DNA of 64,000 nucleotides, taken from the NCBI GenBank assembly GCA_937872925.1, contig CALMUT010000228.1:1-64000 (forward strand). Reading direction: 5' to 3'. Source of the stretch: an uncultured Myxococcales bacterium. GTDB lineage: Bacteria > Myxococcota_A > Polyangia > Polyangiales > Polyangiaceae. Shown here one piece after another: positions 7,658-14,206 of the stretch. A program made the position numbers and the translations under genes. The number at the start of each line of letters is the position of its first letter. The stretch's first letter is position 1. Under the pieces are notes generated by a model that did no database searches, had not been told where the DNA came from, and saw nothing but the letters and a program-made list of their open reading frames with translations.

Positions 7658-7924
7658 ATGCGAGTATTGCTTGTCCTAGTCGGCGCCGCCGCCTTCGGTT
7701 GCGTGGTGCATACGAACCAGTCCCACGAGTGGGTGCGCCAGCGCGCCTCTGAAGATCTCAAATGCCCCCAGGGCAAGATCACGGTGCACCACTACACCAA
7801 TAACGCCAAGAAGAAGGGCGTCGTCGGGTGCGGGCATCGCGTCACCTACGTGGAGCACTGCGAGGGCACACGCTGCACCTGGCAGCAACGCCCCGACCTC
7901 CCGCCGCCGAAGGATCCGAAGTAG
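7658..7924 (+). CDS. Small lipoprotein, Cys-rich
   Basis: 88 residues. A short signal (MRVLLVLVGAAAFGC) has lipobox AAFGC with Cys15. The mature part of about 73 residues has four more cysteines (CPQGK, VGCGH, EHCEGTRC), probably forming two disulfides in a small beta domain, and ends in a Pro/Lys tail. The start at 7658 gives the signal peptide; the longer frame from 7592 does not. I do not recognise the family. Divergent from the PilZ gene; convergent with 7996-8943. Confidence 0.7.
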   Translation: MRVLLVLVGAAAFGCVVHTNQSHEWVRQRASEDLKCPQGKITVHHYTNNAKKKGVVGCGHRVTYVEHCEGTRCTWQQRPDLPPPKDPK

Positions 7925-7995
7925 CCGCAGAACGGCGGGTTGAACGACTGCGCCGAGAACCGGAGCGAGCGCATGCCGCTTCGCCCCGGGCAATC

Positions 7996-8943
7996 CTAAT
8001 CGGACTTGGGGGCCCCGGCGCCGAAGCTCTTGGGTATGAAGGGAGCCCAGTAGACTTTCGCGAGTTCCCGCGGGACGCGGTGGAACTTGACGTAAACATC
8101 CGCCGCTTCCTGCCATATCCGCCAGGTGTGTTCGTTCTCCCCGATGCTCTTCAACACCTCGTGCAGTACGTAGGCTTCCGACGCGACGGGTCCACGGGGC
8201 GCAAGCAAGATCGGCGAACCAGTTTGCGCCAACCAGGCGCCGAAAGTCTCACGGGAAAAGGCCGCGATTGAGAAACTCGGGATGGCGCTGGGGCTTTCGC
8301 TGGCTTCGGCCAAATCCGACTTGCGCGGGACCTGACCATTCTTGAGCAGCGGATTCCGACCCATGAAACCGACGACAGACACCGCTTCAGAACGGGCGCC
8401 ACCGCCGCCGCTGAAGCTGACGGAACCGCCGCTACGAGCGCGGTCCCTAAACGCGTCGAATGCTTCCCGGCCCGCGTCACCATGGTACGCGTGCAGCACC
8501 ACAATCTGCTCGACTCGACCCGTTGTGCCCCAGCGTGAACCGCTCACATCGCGGGACAGCACGACGCGTTCGAGCACAGACCCACTTCCGGCGGACTGCT
8601 CGACCTTCTTCCATCCGAGCCAGCTACGGTCGAGGTAGCGACGCGCTCCCCAGACCGCACCCCAGTAGAGATTGTCCTCTAGGTTCTCAGGCTCCCCGGC
8701 TCCCTTGTGCTTTCCACACTTGCCACCCTTTTGGTCGGAGCAAAGCGGAACGAACACTTCCACCACCACCGGCTTGCCGGAGCGCACGGCGCCCTCCACA
8801 TCCGGCGCCTTTTTCGCCCACCCGTTCGTGCTGCCTTCCCCCACCCGGGTGGGGGCCTGGGCATTGGCGGCGCCCGTGATCAGCCCGACGGACACTGACA
8901 GCAGCGCGAACCCACGCCGGAATTTCCTCTGCAGTTTTCGCAC
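7996..8943 (-). CDS. Exported hypothetical protein
   Basis: 315 residues with a signal peptide (about 1-29, cut after ANA). A segment VVVEVFVPLC near residue 60 resembles the first strand of a thioredoxin-like fold, but a clear CxxC is not present (C-S-D-Q-K-G-G-K-C follows). A serine/glycine-rich stretch (about 174-183) precedes a second half ending in a Lys-rich segment. I cannot assign a function. Periplasmic or secreted. Its 3' end faces the small lipoprotein gene. Confidence 0.6.
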   Translation of the reverse strand: MRKLQRKFRRGFALLSVSVGLITGAANAQAPTRVGEGSTNGWAKKAPDVEGAVRSGKPVVVEVFVPLCSDQKGGKCGKHKGAGEPENLEDNLYWGAVWGARRYLDRSWLGWKKVEQSAGSGSVLERVVLSRDVSGSRWGTTGRVEQIVVLHAYHGDAGREAFDAFRDRARSGGSVSFSGGGGARSEAVSVVGFMGRNPLLKNGQVPRKSDLAEASESPSAIPSFSIAAFSRETFGAWLAQTGSPILLAPRGPVASEAYVLHEVLKSIGENEHTWRIWQEAADVYVKFHRVPRELAKVYWAPFIPKSFGAGAPKSD

Positions 8944-9033
8944 TTGAAAGCACCTTCCCGCGGCTCAAACCCGTGTGCGCATCTTACGCGACGCGGCGAC
9001 AGGTCTTCCTGTTCCTTGCGAAAAAGTGCGACG

Positions 9034-9078
9034 CACCCCGGGCTCCAATGGTGGGCCTATGGGGCCCGGGGTGTTTTT
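9034..9078. terminator. Strong hairpin terminator, possibly bidirectional
   Basis: 13-bp stem: CACCCCGGGCTCC (9034-9046) pairs with GGGGCCCGGGGTG (9061-9073), with a single G-T wobble and a 14-base loop. Five T follow at once on the plus strand (9074-9078). On the minus strand a T5 run begins about eight bases after the stem. Hsp20 (minus strand) ends at 9204, so it may end that message. No plus-strand gene precedes it. The rest of the 260-bp gap 8944-9203 holds nothing I can identify. Confidence 0.6.
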
Positions 9079-9203
9079 GGTGTCGCGACGCCGGAAAAAA
9101 TGCGCGGTTCTGGAGGCTCACGCATTGCTCCCGGCGCCTTTGTCCTGCCTCCTACGCCGGGGGGCGCGATTTCTCCCCCCGCGCCAGAGGCGGACTCTAT
9201 CGG

Positions 9204-9626
9204 TCAGTCAGGGGCGCGGACGGCGATCTTCCGAGCCTTCGTCGCTTCGGCTTTCGGCACGGTGATGCGAAGCAAGCCGTCTCGCATTCCAGCGTCGATC
9301 TTGGATCCGTCCACGGAATCCGGCAGGAAAAAGCGACGGCTGAAGGAACCGTAGCGGCGCTCGACTCGGTGGTAGCCCTCCTTGTCGTCCTTCTTTTCGA
9401 AGCTCCGCTCCCCAGAAATCGTGAGCACATTTCCGTCGACTTCGACGTTCACGTCCTCCACGCGCATGCCCGCGAGCTCTGCGGTGATCTGGTAGCCTGA
9501 CTCGTCTTCTTTGATGTCGACGGCCGGCACGAATTCCACCTCGCCCTTGGCTGCGCGAGGGGCCATGCCACGAAAGACATCGTCAAAACGCAATAGGTCA
9601 TCGAAACCGTTCCATAGGCTCAACAT
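9204..9626 (-). CDS. Small heat shock protein, Hsp20/alpha-crystallin
   Basis: 140 residues. An ATP-independent holdase chaperone: a short N-terminal arm (LWNGFDDLLRFDDVF), an alpha-crystallin domain beginning at about 38 (P-A-V-D-I-K-E-D-E-S-G-Y) with the family motif E-R-R-Y-G-S-F-S-R-R-F near 90-100, and A-x-x-x-D-G-L-L-x-I-x-x-P near the C-terminus. Length is normal for class A bacterial Hsp20. It has an AGGAGG ribosome site, a sigma70-like promoter and a 5' leader hairpin (listed separately). Confidence 0.92.
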   Translation of the reverse strand: MLSLWNGFDDLLRFDDVFRGMAPRAAKGEVEFVPAVDIKEDESGYQITAELAGMRVEDVNVEVDGNVLTISGERSFEKKDDKEGYHRVERRYGSFSRRFFLPDSVDGSKIDAGMRDGLLRITVPKAEATKARKIAVRAPD

Positions 9627-9640
9627 GGTATCCTCCTGGG

Positions 9641-9660
9641 CGTCGGTAGTGTCACCGACG
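9641..9660 (-). promoter_or_regulatory. 5' leader hairpin of hsp20
   Basis: CGTCGGT and ACCGACG form a 7-bp stem with a 6-base loop, four bases upstream of the AGGAGG ribosome site (9631-9636, read on the minus strand). It does not itself hide the ribosome site. It could stabilise the message or be part of a larger heat-sensitive fold. Confidence 0.4.
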
Positions 9661-9721
9661 CAGCTAGTGTCGTATCCGGCGCTTGCGGGCGTGGCCCAAC
9701 AAGCGTTTCGAACGTTGTCCT

Positions 9722-9749
9722 AACGTAAGCAGGTCCAAAACGGAGTCAA
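9722..9749 (-). promoter_or_regulatory. Sigma70-like promoter of hsp20
   Basis: On the minus strand, TTGACT (9749-9744) and TACGTT (9727-9722) are separated by 16 bases. This is about 95-125 bp upstream of the hsp20 start, leaving room for a leader of about 90 bases. No CIRCE element is seen. Confidence 0.45.
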
Positions 9750-9796
9750 CCCCGTCGACGGCGAAGGATCCGGCGCAACCGGGTTAGACTCGAGGC

Positions 9797-10297
9797 ATGA
9801 CCCGACGGGCTGGGCTCACACTGGTCGTTGCTGTGGCTGCGGCGCTCGGCGGCGCGTGGCTGTTGCGTTCTCCGTCGGCGCGACTAGAAGCAACGCTTCG
9901 AGACACCGCGGATCAGCTAAGTGCTGCCCCGGGACGCGGCGTGCCGGAGCGAGAACAGGCAGCTGCCACGGCGATCGCCCAGTGGACGACCGGCGCGACC
10001 CGAGTGGATTTGGTGGGCGCGCACAGCCTGGAGCAGGCCGCGCTCCTGTCGGCACTTCGCGCCTGGATCCGCCGGCGTCCCCAGGCGGTGGCGAGCCTGG
10101 AGGGGCTGAGCCTGCGGTTGGACGGGGACAGCGCGACCGTAGCGGGGGAGCTCGGCATCAGCGAGTCCCAAGCCGGCGATCTACATCGCGGCCGGCACCG
10201 CTTCCAAGCCAAACTGAGAAGGCTCGATGGGCGCTGGGTGCTTGTGCACGCTTCCCTCGGCGACGGGCTCACCGAAGAGCCAGAAGCGCGCCCTTAG
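9797..10297 (+). CDS. Membrane-anchored hypothetical protein
   Basis: 166 residues. One N-terminal hydrophobic segment (about 5-23) is either an uncleaved anchor or a signal. The rest is soluble and Arg/Ala/Leu-rich, with helices (30-95) and then a strand-rich end (LRLDGDSATVAGELGI, HRFQAKLRRLDGRWVLVHASLG). That end recalls the last strands of NTF2/SnoaL-like domains, but I cannot confirm the fold. The 3' end overlaps the convergent acyltransferase gene by 4 bp. Confidence 0.55.
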   Translation: MTRRAGLTLVVAVAAALGGAWLLRSPSARLEATLRDTADQLSAAPGRGVPEREQAAATAIAQWTTGATRVDLVGAHSLEQAALLSALRAWIRRRPQAVASLEGLSLRLDGDSATVAGELGISESQAGDLHRGRHRFQAKLRRLDGRWVLVHASLGDGLTEEPEARP

Positions 10298-10896
10298 CGC
10301 GTGGGGGTCTCGCTGCGTTGCTCTTCGGAAGCGAGGCGCACCGGAGTCACTTGCTCGGGATATCGCGCGGTCACGTCGCGGTAGAATTCGCGCAGCCGAT
10401 CCATATCCGCTTTGATATTGCCCGTGACCGGAATGGTCGGACCGAATCCACCTTCCTTTTTGGCGTAGTCGAGATAGCTGCAGACCAGCGGGACACCCGC
10501 TCGCTGCGCGATGTAGTAGAAACCGCTCTTCCAATGCTCGCGCAAACTGCGCGTGCCAGGCGGCGAGACCACGAGCAGGAGCTCATCGCGTTCTTGCATC
10601 GCCTGTACCATCGCGCCGACGACGTCTTTGCTCTTGCTCCGGTCGATCGCCACACCGCCGACATTCCGGACGAAGCGGCCGAGTAACGGCGTGGACATGA
10701 CGCTGTCCTTGACCATCCATTGGATATCGACTCCGAAATTCCAGGCGAAAGAAACCAGCAGCACGCCGTCGAGGTTCGAGGTGTGAGGCGCCGCGATGAT
10801 GACCGCTTTTTTCGCGGTCGGAGGGGTGCCGCCGGCCTTCCAACCCAGGGAACCAATCAGCGCTTTTGCCGCCAGCCGCTTCGTTTCGGGGGTCAA
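10294..10896 (-). CDS. PlsC-like acyltransferase with altered EGTR motif
   Basis: 200 residues of the lysophospholipid acyltransferase superfamily. The catalytic H-x4-D motif is PHTSNLD with H38 and D43. In motif III the usual E-G-T-R is S-P-P-G-T-R-S (111-117), so the glutamate that helps bind glycerol phosphate is replaced by proline. It probably transfers acyl chains to a non-standard acceptor. No transmembrane anchor; likely peripheral at the inner membrane. Convergent with 9797-10297 and divergent from the radical SAM gene. Confidence 0.75.
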   Translation of the reverse strand: MTPETKRLAAKALIGSLGWKAGGTPPTAKKAVIIAAPHTSNLDGVLLVSFAWNFGVDIQWMVKDSVMSTPLLGRFVRNVGGVAIDRSKSKDVVGAMVQAMQERDELLLVVSPPGTRSLREHWKSGFYYIAQRAGVPLVCSYLDYAKKEGGFGPTIPVTGNIKADMDRLREFYRDVTARYPEQVTPVRLASEEQRSETPTR

Positions 10897-11017
10897 AGTA
10901 AGGCCGCGGGTATCATGGCGCAGGCGACCTGGCGCGTCATGATTCTGTCACGGCAGATCGCCGTGCACAGGCGTCGGCCCCTTGGAGCCAGAGCGCGCGG
11001 GCCTTAGCCTCCAAACC

Positions 11018-11881
11018 ATGAGCCGGAGCGGCAAACACGAACTCTCGGTTGTGGACCACGATCGTAATTCCGTAGAGCTGACTTACGTGTATCCGGTGGT
11101 CTCTCGCCGCGCCGGTGGAGTCAGTATCGGCGTCAACCTGAACCCGAACAACGCCTGCAACTGGCGCTGCGTGTACTGCCAGGTGCCGGGCCTGGTATTC
11201 GGCAAGGCGCCGCCGGCCGATCTCAAACTGCTCGAAACCGAGTTGCGCCAGATGTTCGACGCTGTGCTGCACGGCGATTTCATGGCGGAGCGGGTGCCGG
11301 AGGGCGCGCGCAATCTGCGGGACGTCGCGTTCTCCGGCAACGGGGAGCCAACGAGTTGCCTCGAACTGGACGCCGCGCTTGAGACGGTCGCTGCTGTACT
11401 CGGAGACTTCGGGCTCTTGGGAAAACTACCGGTGGTGCTGATCACCAACGGCTCCCTGCTACACCTTCCAAGGGTACGGACCGCCCTTGAGCGGCTGAGT
11501 GGCATGGGTGGCGAGGTTTGGTTCAAGCTCGACAGCGCTACCGAGCAGGGCGCACGGCGAATCAATTCCTGTCAGGCATCGCCTCAGGAGCACCTGAACA
11601 AGCTGCGCGCGGCAGCGAGCCTGTGCCCGACGTGGGTGCAAACTTGCCTGTTCCAGTGGCACGGTGCCGAACCGACGAAGGACGAGCAAGACGCCTACCT
11701 GGATGCACTCCGCGGCTTGGTGCAGGACGCAGTCCCCCTTCGCGGCGTGCTTTTGTATACGACCGCGCGCCCGTCTCACCAACCCGAAGCACCGGCCCTG
11801 CAACCGCTTCCGCTGCAGTTTTTGGAGGCGTTCGCCTCGCGCATTAGAGAGCTGGGTCTCGATGTACGTGTGAGTGGGTGA
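11018..11881 (+). CDS. Radical SAM protein
   Basis: 287 residues. A [4Fe-4S]/SAM motif C47-x3-C51-x2-C54 (ACNWRCVYCQ) sits in the N-terminal part of a TIM-like barrel, followed by a G-N-G-E-P-T SAM-contact motif (about 109-114) and ITNGSL (about 148-153). The set resembles radical SAM enzymes annotated as wybutosine-synthesis-like or PflA-related, but I cannot name the substrate. Start chosen at ATG 11018; a TTG at 10982 in frame is less likely. Monocistronic and divergent from the acyltransferase. Confidence 0.8.
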   Translation: MSRSGKHELSVVDHDRNSVELTYVYPVVSRRAGGVSIGVNLNPNNACNWRCVYCQVPGLVFGKAPPADLKLLETELRQMFDAVLHGDFMAERVPEGARNLRDVAFSGNGEPTSCLELDAALETVAAVLGDFGLLGKLPVVLITNGSLLHLPRVRTALERLSGMGGEVWFKLDSATEQGARRINSCQASPQEHLNKLRAAASLCPTWVQTCLFQWHGAEPTKDEQDAYLDALRGLVQDAVPLRGVLLYTTARPSHQPEAPALQPLPLQFLEAFASRIRELGLDVRVSG

Positions 11882-11992
11882 ATCACGCCAGCGCTTTGTG
11901 CTCAAGGTTTCCAGAGCGTTGCCGCTAGTATTGAATTGCCCAACCTCTTCATTGGGTAGCGCTAAGTCAAACCGGGCGCGGAAGGACCCAGA

Positions 11993-13174
11993 ATGAGTTT
12001 ACTCGTCGCAACCGCACTTGCGGATGGATCTGCGGAGGACGCCGCGAACACACTCGCTGCGGATCTGCGCAAGGGGCTCGGTGACGCCAGCCCCGCGCTG
12101 GTTTGCGTTTTCGCCTCCACCAAACAACCCCTTGAGCAAGTGCTTAGCATCACGAGCGCCGCCTTCCCTCAGGCATGTGTCGTGGGTGCAAGTACCGCCG
12201 GAGAGTTCACCGAGGTGAGGGATGCGAAGGGCGCCGTCACTGCTTTTGCCGTCGCAGGAGACGTCGTCGCCCATGCCGGCATTGGAACTGGCTTGGCTGC
12301 TAACCCAGAAGCTGCGGTGAGCACGGCACTGAGCTCACTGCCGGCAACGGAATCCGGCTTCCCTTCCGTCACCGCCATCATGCTGCTGGACCCCCTGACC
12401 GGAAGCGGAGAAGAGGCCGTACTGATTGCCGCAACCATGCTCGGGGATGGCGTGCCGCTGGCGGGGGGCGCGGCAGGCGATGACCTCGCAATGAAGACCA
12501 CACACGTCGGAGTGGGCACTCGCGTGGCGGCTGACGCAGTCGTGCTCGTCAAGTTGTTCACAAAGGTGCCCTTGGGCGTTGGAGTCTGCCATGGTCACCG
12601 ACCCCTCTCCGAACCCCTGACCGTCACCAAGGCGTCCGGCTCCGTGGTGCACGAGATCAATGGGCGTCCGGCCTGGGAAGTCTGGGCGGAACACACCAAA
12701 AGCGCCGCAAGAAAGCGCGGGGTGGACCCCGCAGGTCTCGTGGACGCGGACATCGGCGGCTTCTTGCTTCGCTACGAGGCGGGCCTCGCTGCTGGCAAAG
12801 ACCTAAAGATCCGTGCGCCGCTGGGTCGAGGGGCAGACGGCTCCCTTTCCTTCGCCTGTGGGATCCCCCAGGGCGCGGAAATACGCATCACCGAAAGCGA
12901 ACCCGAAGAACAGATCGACAGCGCTCGAGCTGCGGCAGAGCGGGCACGGGCGAGTCTGGGCGGCGGCAAGGTCGCCGGTGCGCTCGTATTCGACTGCATC
13001 TGCAGGAATCTGATCCTGGGCGATCGCTTTCACGCCGCTGTGAACCAAGTGTCGCAGGCGCTCGGCGATGTTCCCCTGGCAGGCTTCGAGACCTACGGGG
13101 AAATCGCATTGGCGGCGGGCGACATGTCCGGCTTCCACAACACGACCACTGTGGTCCTTGCGTTTCCCGAGTGA
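11993..13174 (+). CDS. FIST-domain sensor protein (FIST_N + FIST_C)
   Basis: 393 residues. The FIST N-terminal domain (about 25-210) shows the family features VCVFAST, VVGASTAGEFT and LAGGAAGDDL. The FIST C-terminal domain (about 225-380) ends with ALVFDCICRNLILGDRF, PLAGFETYGEIA and NTTTVVLAF, as in other FIST proteins. FIST proteins are predicted to sense small ligands, probably amino acids, and often accompany signalling proteins. Here the protein stands alone, cytoplasmic, with no fused output domain. The 87-residue gene 25 bp downstream is the likely partner. Confidence 0.88.
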   Translation: MSLLVATALADGSAEDAANTLAADLRKGLGDASPALVCVFASTKQPLEQVLSITSAAFPQACVVGASTAGEFTEVRDAKGAVTAFAVAGDVVAHAGIGTGLAANPEAAVSTALSSLPATESGFPSVTAIMLLDPLTGSGEEAVLIAATMLGDGVPLAGGAAGDDLAMKTTHVGVGTRVAADAVVLVKLFTKVPLGVGVCHGHRPLSEPLTVTKASGSVVHEINGRPAWEVWAEHTKSAARKRGVDPAGLVDADIGGFLLRYEAGLAAGKDLKIRAPLGRGADGSLSFACGIPQGAEIRITESEPEEQIDSARAAAERARASLGGGKVAGALVFDCICRNLILGDRFHAAVNQVSQALGDVPLAGFETYGEIALAAGDMSGFHNTTTVVLAFPE

Positions 13175-13199
13175 GTAGGGTGGGGACGGATATGTATCA

Positions 13200-13463
13200 G
13201 TGAACGACCCTTCCGACCCTGGCTCAGATGCCCCAGTTACACGGGCCGAACTGGTTGAACTGCTCGCGCCAGCATTGGGCGAAACCAAGGCCACGGACGT
13301 GGTGCGCCAGGCCGCCCTCGATCTGCGCATCCCCAACGGCCAGTTGACGCACCAGCAGGCGCTCTCGGTACTGGACAAGGTGGCGTATGCGCCGGGCCTG
13401 GTGGGGATCAGTGCGCGATTCGTGAAGTCCCGATTGATCTTGAAGTGGGGGCACTGCACCTGA
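13200..13463 (+). CDS. Small protein downstream of FIST gene
   Basis: 87 residues from a GTG start, 25 bp after the FIST gene on the same strand. It has an acidic N-terminus, then a predicted helical core (RAELVELLAPALGETKATDVVRQAALDLRI) and a basic hydrophobic end (SARFVKSRLILKW). I do not recognise the family. The tight spacing suggests one transcript and perhaps a function as output or adaptor of the FIST sensor. Confidence 0.55.
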   Translation: MNDPSDPGSDAPVTRAELVELLAPALGETKATDVVRQAALDLRIPNGQLTHQQALSVLDKVAYAPGLVGISARFVKSRLILKWGHCT

Positions 13464-13505
13464 GGCAGCCTGGCGTCTGAGTAGAGAAGCCCAGCGTCTG
13501 ACAGG

Positions 13506-14009
13506 CTAGCGCTGACGCCGCCCAGAGCCGTACTTCAAGATCTCGACGCGCACCGGCACGACTCCGGCGCGAAGCATATCCAGCTGCTTGGCGGCCGCGC
13601 CCGAAACATCGATGATGCGTTCGGCGCCTGCGAAGGGGCCACGATCGTTGATCACAACTTCCACGCGGTGTCCCGTGTCGACTCGCACCACCCGAACTAG
13701 GGTGCCAAAGGGCAGCTTCTTGTGCGCTGCCGTCAGCCGCGCGGGAGCATAGGGTTCTCCGCTGGCCGTGGAACGCCCGGCGAGTCGATCAGAATAGTAG
13801 GTTGCTTTGCCGTGCTCGACTGCGAGCGGCGCCCTCGTTGCGGGCGACGGGGGCCCAGTCGCCTGGCGCTCGGGATACGCGCCCGGCGCCGGACGATGCG
13901 CGCTGCCCGTGGCAATGGGTGGGCGGCCATCTTCCGCAGGTCTTGTGGGTGCGCAGGCCAAGGCGAGCAATACCAACGCCCCGAGCTGCGCGCGGGTTGC
14001 CAACAGCAT
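13506..14009 (-). CDS. rlpA: RlpA-like septal lytic transglycosylase lipoprotein
   Basis: 167 residues. The signal ends in lipobox LALAC (Cys about 18), a Pro/Ala-rich linker runs to about 70, then the double-psi beta-barrel. Family motifs are A-T-Y-Y-S-D-R-L-A-G-R-S-T-A-S-G-E, LTAAHKKLPFGTLVRV, and I-N-D-R-G-P-F with the catalytic-region aspartate. RlpA cleaves naked glycan strands at the septum. The SPOR domain present in E. coli RlpA is absent, so recruitment must differ. Start taken at 14009; the longer frame to 14048 adds a non-signal N-terminus. Confidence 0.85.
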   Translation of the reverse strand: MLLATRAQLGALVLLALACAPTRPAEDGRPPIATGSAHRPAPGAYPERQATGPPSPATRAPLAVEHGKATYYSDRLAGRSTASGEPYAPARLTAAHKKLPFGTLVRVVRVDTGHRVEVVINDRGPFAGAERIIDVSGAAAKQLDMLRAGVVPVRVEILKYGSGRRQR

Positions 14010-14077
14010 CACGCGCTCATCATGGAAGGCGAACGAGGCAAATGGCAATCGCCACGGCGTCGAGAGGGAAAAACGGG

Positions 14078-14109
14078 TGACGCCGCGATGACGCCGCGAT
14101 GACGCCGCG
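14078..14109. repeat. 11-bp tandem repeat, about three copies
   Basis: TGACGCCGCGA is repeated 2.9 times in the 197-bp gap between rlpA and the kinase gene. No gene or other signal is seen in this gap. Confidence 0.7.
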
Positions 14110-14206
14110 GACGCGGAGCGCGTGATGAAGCAAGTTGGTCCCGCGCTTTGGCCGGGTCTCCACGCTGCCCAGCAAGCGCTCGGGCCGACCTGTCAAAGCA
14201 GCAACA

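Noticed and set aside
9797-10297. NTF2/SnoaL-like assignment for the 166-residue protein
   Set aside because: Only the last strands are suggestive; the helical N-terminal half does not fit, so it is left as hypothetical.
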